A stretch of DNA of 25,779 nt. It comes from CAYLSO01 sp964386525 (GTDB lineage Bacteria; Eisenbacteria; RBG-16-71-46; DASYSL01). Made by a program: the position numbers and the translations under genes. The DNA is taken from contig CAYLSO010000312.1 of the NCBI GenBank assembly GCA_964386525.1, positions 1-25,779 of the forward strand, given 5' to 3'. Position 1 is the first letter of the stretch. The number at the start of each line of letters is the position of its first letter. The notes beneath the pieces are model-generated. The model was not told where the DNA came from, made no database searches, and worked only from the letters and a program-made list of their open reading frames with translations. This document shows positions 9,621-18,081 of the stretch, piece by piece.

Positions 9621-11471
9621 CTAGTCGAGTTCGTACTGCCGGCGCCAGTCGACGTCGTCGCGCAGCTTGGGTTGCTGGACTTTCGACATCATCCAGTTCC
9701 CACAGAACAGGTAGTCCATCTCGGTGCGCATGAAGCACAGATACGAATCCTCGGGGGTGCACACGATTGGCTCCCCGCGCACGTTGAATGAGGTATTGAC
9801 GACGATGCCGTAGCCCGACCGCTCCTTGAACGCGTTGATCAGGTTCCAGTAGCGCGGCGCGGTGGCGCGGTCCACGGTCTGGATGCGCGCGGAGTAGTCG
9901 ATGTGCGTGACGGCCGGGATGTCGGAGCGAATGATGTTGAGCTTGTCGATGCCGAAGAGCTGCTTCTGTTCCTCGGTCATCGGATTCTGGCGCCCCCTCT
10001 TGACGTAGTCCACGAGCAACATGTAGGGCGACTCGCGATCCAGGTCGAAGTACTCGTTGACCATCTCGAGCATGACCGAGGGCGCAAAGGGCCGGAACGA
10101 CTCGCGGTACTTGATCTTCAGGTTCATCTTCTTCTGCATTTCCTTGTTTCGCGCGTCACCCACGATCGAGCGCGCGCCGAGCGCGCGCGGGCCGAACTCC
10201 ATGCGGCCCTGGTGCCAGCCGATGATGTTGCCCTCGGCGATGAGCCGAGCAGCCTCGCCGTACAGCGCCTGGTCTTCGGGGATGTGGGTGGCGACGGCGC
10301 CCAGCCGCGCGAGCCGGCGCTCGACCTCGTCGTCGCTGAACTCCGGGCCAAGGTAGGCGCCCTTCATGCGGTCGGTGCGGCCGTCGGTCTTCCGCTCCCT
10401 GTCGAGGTACGTGTGCCACACCGCCAGGGCAGCCCCGACGGCGCCACCGGCGTCTCCCGAGGCGGGCTGGATCCAGATGTTCTCGAACGGCCCCTCCCGG
10501 AGGATCCGGCCGTTGGCGACGCAGTTGAGTGCCACGCCCCCGGCGAGTACGAGACTCTTCGAGCGGGTCTGCTCGTGGGCGTGGCGGGCCAGCTTGAGCA
10601 TAACCTCCTCAGTCACGACTTGGAGCGAGGCGGCCATGTCCATCTCGTGCTGGGTGAGCGTGCTCTCGGGGTCCCGCGGCTTGTGGCCAAAGAGCTGGTC
10701 GAAGGCGTCACTGGTCATCTTGAGGCCGGTGGCGTAGTCGAAGTACTTCATGTTGAGTCGATACGAGCCGTCGGGTCGCACTTGGATCACGTGGTCGTAG
10801 AGTTGCTTTACGAAGCGGGGCTCGCCGTAGGGCGCCAGACCCATGACCTTGTACTCGCCGGAATTGACCTTGAAGCCGGTGTGGTAGGTGAAAGCCGAGT
10901 AGAGCAGGCCCAGCGAGTGCGGGAAGTCGACCTGCTTCGTGATGCGCAGGCACTTCCCTCGGCCGTGGCCGACGGTCGTCGTGGCGTACTCGCCCACGCC
11001 GTCCACGGTGAGGACGGCTGCCTCCTCGTAAGGGGACGGGTAGAATGCGCTGGCGGCGTGCGAGAAGTGGTGCTCGGGGAAGAGCAGCTTACCGCGAACC
11101 GCGCCCCGGCCGAGGCTCTCGAGCTCGTCGCGGATCAGACGCTTGAGCGAGAGCTTCTCTTTCAGCCAGACCGGCATGGCGGTCACAAATGATGCGACGC
11201 CCCGCGGGGCGAAGGCATAGTAGGTCTCGAGCAGGCGCTCGAACTTCAACATCGGCTTGTCGTAGAACACGATGAAGTCCATGTCCCCGAGCCCCAGGCC
11301 GGCGAACTCGAGGCAGTACTTCACCGCATGGGTAGGGAAGCGGGGATCGTGCTTCTTACGGGAGAAGCGCTCTTCCTGGGCCGCAGCGATGATCTCGCCG
11401 TCCCGGACGAGCGCTGCCGCGCTGTCATGGTAGAAGGCCGAGATGCCGAGGATGTAGGTCGATCGTTTCAT
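9621..11471 (-). CDS. O-carbamoyltransferase, NodU/CmcH/SxtI family
   Basis: The protein has 616 residues, the normal family length. The N-terminal Kae1-like domain shows GISAFYHDSAAA (His15/Asp16), EERFSRKKHD and FPEHHFSHAASAFY with His134, 135 and 138, which form the metal/carbamoyl-adenylate site in studied members. GGVALNCVANGR (311-322) and GDAGGAVGAA (339-348) are nucleotide-binding parts of the same fold. The C-terminal carbamoyl-transfer domain has MEFGPRALGARSI and NTSFNVRGEPIV. The enzyme uses carbamoyl phosphate and ATP to make carbamoyl-AMP and then carbamoylates a hydroxyl on a sugar, antibiotic or toxin scaffold. It is the first gene of the minus-strand cassette with SxtJ-like and SxtK-like genes. 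The acceptor is not apparent, as no glycosyltransferase or scaffold-building enzyme is in the window. Confidence 0.95.
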   Translation of the reverse strand: MKRSTYILGISAFYHDSAAALVRDGEIIAAAQEERFSRKKHDPRFPTHAVKYCLEFAGLGLGDMDFIVFYDKPMLKFERLLETYYAFAPRGVASFVTAMPVWLKEKLSLKRLIRDELESLGRGAVRGKLLFPEHHFSHAASAFYPSPYEEAAVLTVDGVGEYATTTVGHGRGKCLRITKQVDFPHSLGLLYSAFTYHTGFKVNSGEYKVMGLAPYGEPRFVKQLYDHVIQVRPDGSYRLNMKYFDYATGLKMTSDAFDQLFGHKPRDPESTLTQHEMDMAASLQVVTEEVMLKLARHAHEQTRSKSLVLAGGVALNCVANGRILREGPFENIWIQPASGDAGGAVGAALAVWHTYLDRERKTDGRTDRMKGAYLGPEFSDDEVERRLARLGAVATHIPEDQALYGEAARLIAEGNIIGWHQGRMEFGPRALGARSIVGDARNKEMQKKMNLKIKYRESFRPFAPSVMLEMVNEYFDLDRESPYMLLVDYVKRGRQNPMTEEQKQLFGIDKLNIIRSDIPAVTHIDYSARIQTVDRATAPRYWNLINAFKERSGYGIVVNTSFNVRGEPIVCTPEDSYLCFMRTEMDYLFCGNWMMSKVQQPKLRDDVDWRRQYELD

Positions 11472-11573
11472 CTGCGAGTTCTTTCGACTCCATGGTTTCG
11501 TGAGATCCGGGCTCCGCGCAGGGGGACGGTCCGGCTGCCCAGCGGGGGGCAGGGTCCGCAGCCCAGCCCATCA

Positions 11574-11579
11574 AGTATA
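11574..11579 (-). promoter_or_regulatory. Possible -10 element for the carbamoyltransferase cassette
   Basis: Read on the minus strand the bases spell TATACT, the best match to a -10 hexamer in the 700-nt intergenic region and one of very few AT-rich spots. It lies about 100 nt before the carbamoyltransferase start. A convincing -35 is not visible at the proper spacing, so this is a weak call. Confidence 0.3.
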
Positions 11580-11810
11580 ACATCTGGGGACGGCGGCCTG
11601 CAGGCGAGCCGCCCGCGGCCCGCGACTGACGGGGGAGACTCGGCGGCGGCGGCGCCTCGCGGCCGCTCCCTGGTCCTGCCTGCTCCGGGCGGGCGGCTTG
11701 GCCCTCGGGCCTTTGGACTGCGCCCCGTGCTTGGTCTACCGGGCTCTCAGAATGAGGAGCCGATCGCGGTCCGGCATGTAGGGCCCGCCCGTGCGGCACT
11801 TGAACGGCGT

Positions 11811-11921
11811 TCAGCCCTGCAAAGACCCGTTCGGTTTGTCCACCCCCGGTTCCCGACACACTTCGGCCACCGCGGTGCCAGCCTCGGCCTGGCGCAAGAC
11901 CCGAATGATCTGCGCATGAGT
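11811..11921 (-). pseudogene. IS3-family transposase OrfA relic
   Basis: On the minus strand the frame reads THAQIIRVLRQAEAG followed by TAVAEVCREPGV, closely matching the helix-turn-helix core of IS3-family OrfA proteins (EEQIIxxLxxAEAG ... VAxxCRxxGI). After that the sequence departs from the family and stops at 11811-11813. There is no proper start, no leucine zipper and no OrfB, so it is a dead remnant. It lies in the 11472-12190 intergenic region; the remainder of that region (about 11480-11810 and 11925-12190) shows no gene that I can support. Confidence 0.65.
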
Positions 11922-12005
11922 GGGCCGCGTGCCGCGCACCGGCGGTTCTCTAACCGGGGTGGGACCGGAATCCCAGCCCCGGAGGGAGAGTCGCGCTGGG
12001 CCGTT

Positions 12006-12034
12006 TTGCGGGGGGCAGACCACCGTGGTAAAGT
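12006..12034 (+). promoter_or_regulatory. Candidate sigma-70-type promoter for the SGNH gene
   Basis: TTGCGG (12006-12011) and TAAAGT (12029-12034) are separated by exactly 17 nt and point toward the gene starting at 12191. Each hexamer is only a partial consensus match (3/6 and 4/6). The spacing and the local fall in GC make it the best candidate here, but it remains weak. Confidence 0.25.
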
Positions 12035-12190
12035 CCCGGGTCACAGCGACGCGGAGGCCGTCCCTGCACGACTGGTCGCGGGGCTTGCGGGACGCCCTCT
12101 CCGGCCGCCGTTCCTCGAGGTCGCAGCGCGCGGGTGGGATGCTCGCGCGCCAGTGCCCGATTGCCGCCTCTTCTCCCGGAGGAATCCCCG

Positions 12191-13327
12191 GTGCCCACGC
12201 CCATGCCCACGCTCCGTCGCTTCCTGATTCCCACGCTGGTCATCATCGCCTCCACCGCCATCGCGCTCCTGTGCGCGGAGGGCATCGTGCGCGCGGTCTA
12301 CCGGAGCCGCGTCGTCCTGTTTCCGCGCTACCACAGCGGCGCTCATTACGGCGACTATCACATCCGCCGCCTGCGCCCCCGCACCACCTTCTGGCACCGG
12401 TCCATCGACGGTTCGTGGAAGTTCGTGACCAACGCCCAAGGGTTTCGCGACGCGCGGGATTTCTCCTACGCCAAGCCGGCGGGGACGGTTCGGGTCCTCT
12501 GCCTGGGCGACTCGAACACCGAGGGATTTGAGGTCCGGCAGGAGCGGACGTTCGCGGCCGTCCTCGAGCAGCATCTCAAGCGCGATGGCATTCGTGCCGA
12601 GGTGATCAACGCCGGGGTATCCGGATTCGGCACGGCGGAAGAGCTCGTGCTGCTCGAGAACGAGGGGATCAAGTACTCCCCCGATGCGGTGGTGGTCGGC
12701 TTTGTCGCCAACGATCCCGGGGACAACTTGAGGTCCGGTCTCTTCCGCGTCGAGGCTGACACTCTGGCGGGGGCGGCCAAGGAGTACGTGCCGGGCGTGC
12801 GGGTGCTCGAGAGGATCAACCGCTTCGCCCTGATGCGCTGGCTGAGCGAGAACTCGTATCTGTACTCGGTAGGGTTCAACGGGCTGTGGGAGTTCTACAA
12901 GAGCCGCCTGACCAAGCAGAGGCTCGGGGAGGCGGGCTTCGAGTACGTGGAGCGGCCAGCGGGCGATGACCTCAAGCGCCACGGCTACGAAGAGGAGCTG
13001 TGCCGGCTCTTGGTGGAGCGGATGTACGGATTCTGCCGTCGCAACGGCATCAAGCTGATCCTGCTGGAGATCCCGAGCCGACACGGTGAAGCGGCCGTGC
13101 CGTCGATTCCACGGGAATTGGTGGAAGCGTTCCGACAGAACAGCGACGCCCTGATTCGGGCCGAGGACAGCCTCGGCGACTTCCGCGGCGCGAGTGGGGT
13201 GTTCGTTCCCCACGGGCACCGCCATATCTCGGAGGCCACGCATCTGGCGATGGGAATCGCCATGGCGAAGAAGCTCGAAGGACTGCTGGGCGCCGCGAGA
13301 CCGGCGGCGCTCACCGCGCCACATTGA
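12191..13327 (+). CDS. Membrane-anchored SGNH/GDSL-family hydrolase or acyltransferase
   Basis: I start at GTG 12191, which sits 7 nt after GGAGGA (12178-12183); this gives 378 residues opening directly into an N-terminal hydrophobic helix (about 11-33). The rest should be outside the cytoplasmic membrane. SGNH blocks are visible: LCLGDSNTEGF with Ser108 (block I), VINAGVSGFG with Gly142 (block II) and GFVANDPGDN with Asn174 (block III). The expected C-terminal DxxH is replaced by VPHGHRHIS (341-347): the His is there but no Asp sits three residues before it. Such enzymes remove or transfer acyl/acetyl groups, often on envelope glycans. It is divergent to the carbamoyltransferase cassette, and sxtL, next to sxtIJK in saxitoxin clusters, is also a GDSL-type gene. 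Flanking IS3 relics suggest the locus has been rearranged. Confidence 0.85.
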   Translation: MPTPMPTLRRFLIPTLVIIASTAIALLCAEGIVRAVYRSRVVLFPRYHSGAHYGDYHIRRLRPRTTFWHRSIDGSWKFVTNAQGFRDARDFSYAKPAGTVRVLCLGDSNTEGFEVRQERTFAAVLEQHLKRDGIRAEVINAGVSGFGTAEELVLLENEGIKYSPDAVVVGFVANDPGDNLRSGLFRVEADTLAGAAKEYVPGVRVLERINRFALMRWLSENSYLYSVGFNGLWEFYKSRLTKQRLGEAGFEYVERPAGDDLKRHGYEEELCRLLVERMYGFCRRNGIKLILLEIPSRHGEAAVPSIPRELVEAFRQNSDALIRAEDSLGDFRGASGVFVPHGHRHISEATHLAMGIAMAKKLEGLLGAARPAALTAPH

Positions 13328-13363
13328 CCCGTTCCTGTCGGTAGTCCCTGGTTCTACGTGAGT

Positions 13364-13389
13364 CCTGCGGCCACCGGGATGGCCGCAGG
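13364..13389 (+). terminator. Hairpin terminator after the SGNH gene
   Basis: CCTGCGGCCA (13364-13373) and TGGCCGCAGG (13380-13389) form a perfect 10-bp stem with a 6-nt loop, beginning 37 nt after the SGNH stop. It also lies just past the 3' end of the minus-strand IS3 relic, so it may have served both directions. There is no T-tract. Confidence 0.5.
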
Positions 13390-13397
13390 CGCGGCGG

Positions 13398-13559
13398 TCA
13401 GTAGCCCAAGGCGCCGTGCGTCCGCCGCCGATTGGACTCCTCCCGCCACGCCTCGATTAGCACCTGCGCCTCCCGCAGCGCGGAGAAGGGCTCCCGGTCT
13501 GGCAACTCATCCCGCCGTCCGCCTGTGCCCTCCTCGGGTGTTTGTCGCTTGTGAGCCAT
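13398..13559 (-). pseudogene. IS3-family transposase internal-deletion relic (53 codons)
   Basis: An intact 53-codon frame on the minus strand starts MAHKRQTPEE, the way many IS3-type OrfA proteins begin (short basic start, then TPEE). It then jumps at residue ~11 to RRDELPDREPFSALREAQ and ends RRRTHGALGY, which is the C-terminus of the OrfB integrase domain (LRDELLxxExFxxLREAxxLIExWRxxYNxxRPHSxLGY). Almost the whole of OrfA and the DDE core of OrfB is missing, while the reading frame is kept. It cannot transpose. It is either a decayed copy or a stable micro-ORF; I favour decay. Confidence 0.65.
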
Positions 13560-14126
13560 CTCATCGCCGCCGTTCCTCGAGAATTCGGCCTTGACCATGC
13601 CGAGTTGCAGGCCGCCTTCCGCGACGGATCCGCGAGCGCGCTGGGCAGCGTCGCGATCGGCCCCGTGACGAACACCGATCGCGGCTCGCTCACGCGCCTC
13701 CTGCGCCGTGCGGCCGAGGGCGGCGTCCGCATGGGAACGCGGTCCATCCAGGTTCGGTTTCTTTGCACGCGCTTCGACGACAGCTACAACGACGGCTACG
13801 CGGACAGCCTCACGCTCGTGCTCACTCCCTCGACGGTCGGCGTCGAGGGCCCTTGGATCGGCGGGCTGGAGTTCCCGCCGGTGTGGCCGAATCCGACGCG
13901 TGCCAGCGTGCGCCTCGCGTTTCACCTGCCCCAGGCAACGAACGTGACGCTCACCGTGCACGATGCACGGGGCCGCCGGGTCGCCGTGGTCGCCACAGGG
14001 GCCTTCCGCGCGGGCGATCTCGCGTTCATCTGGCGCTGCCCGAGCGAAGTCCGATCCGGGGTCTACTTCGCGAGGCTCCAGGCGGGCTCGCAGGTGTCGC
14101 ACCGCCACCTCGTCCTGATCGACTGA
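13542..14126 (+). pseudogene. 5'-truncated secreted protein with FlgD/T9SS-type C-terminal domain
   Basis: The frame runs 194 codons from an ATG at 13542, but the first ~18 codons overlap the IS3 relic on the other strand and look unrelated to the rest. Recognisable sequence begins near residue 20: a beta-rich segment with SVAIGPV and FDDSYNDGYADSLTLVL (77-94), typical of large surface or PEP-type secreted proteins. The C-terminal ~85 residues (PNPTRASVRLAFHLP ... VYDARGRR-like VHDARGRRVAVV ... SGVYFARLQAG) match the FlgD-Ig-like/T9SS type A sorting domain that ends many FCB and Eisenbacteria secreted proteins. No signal peptide is present. I interpret it as the 3' end of a secreted protein gene whose front was removed by the IS insertion. 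Internal start and expression are possible but unproven. Confidence 0.6.
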
Positions 14127-14284
14127 GGGGTGGCCGTCGATCGGGCGCCTCCGGTCGCCTCGCCGGCGCTGCCGCCACGGGCTCCCTCCAGGCATCGTGG
14201 ATTGGAATTCTCGGGCGCGCCCGGGGCTATCCCAGTGGGGAGCGCCAGCCAGGCCGTAATCTGACGGCCCGAGCGATCCCGATG

Positions 14285-14313
14285 TTGGTTGGCCCGAGGC
14301 CGCGAGGTACGAT
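14285..14313 (+). promoter_or_regulatory. Candidate promoter of the ABC exporter operon
   Basis: TTGGTT (14285-14290), a 17-nt spacer and TACGAT (14308-14313) form a partial sigma-70-type match about 70 nt before the ATPase gene. The -10 hexamer runs into the left arm of a 12-bp hairpin (14312-14356), so transcription would start within that inverted repeat. The 14127-14382 stretch otherwise holds no gene. Confidence 0.35.
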
Positions 14314-14356
14314 GCCCCGAGCCGGCGCCGCGGCGGATTCCGCGGGCTCGGGGCAT
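14312..14356. repeat. 12-bp inverted repeat upstream of the ABC operon
   Basis: ATGCCCCGAGCC (14312-14323) is repeated exactly in inverse complement at 14345-14356, with an inner CCGCGG...CCGCGG pair in the 21-nt loop. It starts at the candidate -10 element and ends 16 nt before the ribosome site (GGAGG, 14372-14376). It may be an operator, a 5' UTR hairpin, or a terminator for the truncated gene upstream. Confidence 0.5.
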
Positions 14357-14382
14357 GCCGGCGTCCCACACGGAGGGCCCGC

Positions 14383-15263
<881 letters not shown>

Positions 15264-15267
<4 letters not shown>

Positions 15268-16904
15268 GCCCGGCGGCGGGCACCGCCACCCCGCGTCGCG
15301 CCGTGCACCTGCACGTGCTGCTGGCGATCGCCCGTGCGGACTTCCGCGAGCGCGTCCGGCGCTACGGCTTCCTGATCACGCTTGCGGTGGCCGCCTGGGG
15401 CGCCCACGGCGCGCTGCCGCCGCGCGGCGCCGGCTACACCACGGTGAGCCTCGACGGGCACCGCGCGCTCTACGACTCGGCGGGCGCCGGATCGATCGTC
15501 GCGCTCCTCACCGGCCTGTTCCTGACGCTGGTGGGCTTCTACCTGGTCAAGAACGCCGTCGAGCGCGACCGGCACACCGGCGTGGGGCAGATCCTGGCCG
15601 CCACCCGCATGGGGCGGCTGACGTACATCGCCGGCAAGGCGCTCAGCAACGCCGCGGTGCTGTTCGCGATGCTGGGCGTGATGCTGGTCGTGGCGGGAGC
15701 GATGCAGCAGGTGCTGGGCGAGGACCGCCACGTGGATCTCGGGGCGCTCGCGTCGCCGTTCGTGCTCCTCGCCGCGCCCGCCATGCTGGTGGTCGCGGCC
15801 GTGGCCGTGCTCTTCGAGGTCGTGCCCCGCCTGCGCGGCGGGCTCGGCAACGTCGTGTTCTTCTTCCTGTGGGCGGGGGGGCTCGCCACCGCGGTGCCGG
15901 AGAGCGCCGTCCGGCTGCCCATCGGCGACGTCGTCGGGATGACCGTCGTGATGCCGTCGCTCGAGCAGGCCTGTGCGCGAGCCTATCCCGACTACCATGC
16001 GGGCAAAGGGCATGCGGTCGGGATCAACTTCAGCCCCCGGGCGCGCGCCGTCACGCCGTTCTCCTACCCGGGGGTGCGCTGGACGCCGGCGCTCCTCGCC
16101 CAACGCCTCGCGTGGGTGGGGATCGCGGTGCTGCTGACCGGGTTCGCCGCGGCGCTCTTCGACCGCTTCGATGCGGCGCGGGCCGCGACGGGACGGCGCT
16201 CGCGGCGCCGCGCCCGCGCGCCGGCGGCCGGCGAACCCGCGGCCGAGGCGGCTGCGCCGACGGGGCCGCACGGTTCCGTCGCCTCCCTCGCGGCGGCGCC
16301 TCGGGCCGAGCGTCTGGCGCCGTTGCTGCGCGCCGAGATGGCGCTGCTCCTCAAGGGGCAGGGCCGTTGGTGGTACGCGGGGGCGCTGGGGCTGGCGCTC
16401 GTCTGCCTGTTCGTGCCGCTGGCGGGCGTACGCGGCGTGGCGCTGCCGCTGGCTGCGATCTGGCCGCTCCTGGCGTGGTCGTCGCTGGGGTGGCGCGAGA
16501 CGCGTCACGGCACCGCGGCGATGCTCTTCTCGGCACCGCGCCCGCTGCGCCGTCAACTGCTCGCGACCTGGCTCGCGGGGGTGCTGCTCGCGCTGGCGGC
16601 GACCGGGAGCTACGGCCTGCGCGTCGGGCTCGCGGGCGACCTGGGCGCGCTCTCCGGCTGGCTCGCCGGGGTGCTCTTCATCCCCTCGTTCGCGCTCGCC
16701 TGCGGGGTGTGGACGGGCAGCGGGAAGCTCTTCGAGGTGGCGTTCCTGGCGCTGTGGTACGTGGGACCCCTACAGCGCATCCCGGCACTCGACTTCCTCG
16801 GGGCGGTGCCCGACGCCCGCACCGCCCATGCCACGTTCTTCGCCCTGGCGCTCGCCCTGCTGGCGCTGGCCTACGCGGGGCGCGCCCGCCAGTTGCGGGG
16901 CTGA
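15264..16904 (+). CDS. ABC-2 type permease, double-length fusion
   Basis: It overlaps the ATPase gene by 4 nt (ATGA); 546 residues, about twice the usual ABC-2 permease length. The N-terminal half (about 1-305) has an amphipathic start with ADFRERVRRYGFL, then around six hydrophobic segments with a long extracytoplasmic loop carrying DYHAGKGHAVG. A charged cytoplasmic linker (about 308-350, Arg- and Ala-rich) joins a second half that begins again with LAPLLRAEMALLLKGQGRWW, the same kind of juxtamembrane entry, and adds about six further segments. One polypeptide may therefore supply both transmembrane halves of the transporter, with the ATPase acting as a homodimer. Cargo cannot be deduced. 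The internal duplication is inferred from layout; similarity between the halves was not computed. Confidence 0.85.
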
Positions 16905-16917
16905 CCGTCCGCTCGCT

Positions 16918-16945
16918 TTGCCCGGCGAGCGAAGTGCGCTATCTT
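16918..16945 (+). promoter_or_regulatory. Weak promoter candidate in the intergenic region before the hydroxylase gene
   Basis: TTGCCC (16918-16923), a 16-nt spacer and TATCTT (16940-16945) point toward the gene at 17219, about 270 nt downstream. The 314-nt interval 16905-17218 shows no coding sequence that I can support, so it is either a long 5' UTR or carries other control sites that I cannot recognise. Confidence 0.25.
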
Positions 16946-17218
16946 GCTGCCCATCGGCTCCGTAGGGCAGACGGATCGGGCGACGGTTTCCTGAACCGCG
17001 AGTCGAAGTGCTCTCCTGCGCAGCGGGAGCGACCGGGGAGACGAACCGGGGAAGGGCTCCCGGTCGTCCCCGACCGCGCTTCATGGTTATCGCGAGCCGC
17101 AGGACCTAAGAGATCCGATCCACTTCCGTGGTATCGTGCAGAGTTCGCGCCGAAGCCGCCGCAAGCTCGGGGTGGGTCGGTGACATGTCCCGAATGATCA
17201 CGTCCTAGGCAGGGCACG

Positions 17219-18049
17219 ATGACACCTACCCACCGGCGCTTCTCCATCGTCCGCTTCCTGCTTCTCGCCGTGCTCCAGGTCGCGGTTCTCTTCTTCGGGC
17301 TCCACTGGGCGCTCCCCGGCCTCTGGAGGCGTGAGATCGCGGCGGGCGCGCTCGCCGTCGTGCTGGTCTTCGTGGGCTTCCATCTGTTTCTTTCCTTCTT
17401 CGAGTGGTTCTTCCACCGCTACGTCCTCCACTTCGTCACCACTCCGGTGCTGCGTAAGTTCGCGCGCGAGCACCGCCACCATCACAGCCTGACCGCGGTT
17501 CGGCTGAGGCCGACGTCCGAGGGCTCTCATCGGGTCATCCTGAACGAGTACCCGATCACGCAGCCGGAGCAATTCGAGAGCTCGGCTTTTCCGTTCTATG
17601 CCCTCACCGCGTTCTGGGCTGTGTTCACTCCGCTTCTGGTGGGCCTGCAACTGGCCTGGCCGCGGCTGCCGGTCGTCCTCGGGGGACTTGCGGCCATCAC
17701 CTGGTCGATGCTGCTCTACGAGATCCTGCACGCCATCAATCACTGGCCATACGAATGGTGGCAGAGGGCGATCGAGCACCCACGATTCGGGGCGTTCTGG
17801 AGGCCGCTCTACGGATTCCATCTGATGCATCACGCCAACATCGGCTGCAACGAAGCGATCTCCGGGTTCTTCTCGCTCCCGGTGCCCGATTGGTGCTTCG
17901 GCACGTACCATCAGCCGAAGCAGCTCCTGCTCGAGGGGCGCCGGGCGACCGCCGAGGAATTCAAGGTCCGTCCGCCGTCCCGGCTCGTGCTCTGGCTCGA
18001 TCGTTGGGCGAAGGGGCGCGAGGCGAAGATCCAGCGTCGGGCGGGGTAG
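17219..18049 (+). CDS. Fatty-acid hydroxylase/sterol desaturase superfamily membrane protein
   Basis: This 276-residue protein has four hydrophobic segments (about 12-32, 42-62, 125-145 and 150-170) and the His clusters of the membrane di-iron oxygenase superfamily: HRYVLH (66-71), EHRHHHS (85-89), LHAINH (171-175) and FHLMHH (201-205), the last followed by ANIGCNEAISGFF. These His residues bind two irons on the cytoplasmic face for O2-dependent hydroxylation or desaturation of a lipid chain. The gene stands alone; the neighbouring porin gene converges on it with 32 nt between them. The ribosome site is weak (AGGCAGGG). The substrate could be a fatty acid, carotenoid, hopanoid or sterol-like lipid; nothing adjacent decides. 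Confidence 0.85.
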   Translation: MTPTHRRFSIVRFLLLAVLQVAVLFFGLHWALPGLWRREIAAGALAVVLVFVGFHLFLSFFEWFFHRYVLHFVTTPVLRKFAREHRHHHSLTAVRLRPTSEGSHRVILNEYPITQPEQFESSAFPFYALTAFWAVFTPLLVGLQLAWPRLPVVLGGLAAITWSMLLYEILHAINHWPYEWWQRAIEHPRFGAFWRPLYGFHLMHHANIGCNEAISGFFSLPVPDWCFGTYHQPKQLLLEGRRATAEEFKVRPPSRLVLWLDRWAKGREAKIQRRAG

Positions 18050-18081
18050 GGGGCGGCGCGGAGGAACCCCGCGGGCCGCGG

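Noticed and set aside
8730..11471. A saxitoxin biosynthesis cluster
   Set aside because: Only sxtI-, sxtJ- and sxtK-like genes are present. No polyketide-type SxtA, amidinotransferase or oxygenase set accompanies them, and these three families occur widely in non-toxic bacteria.
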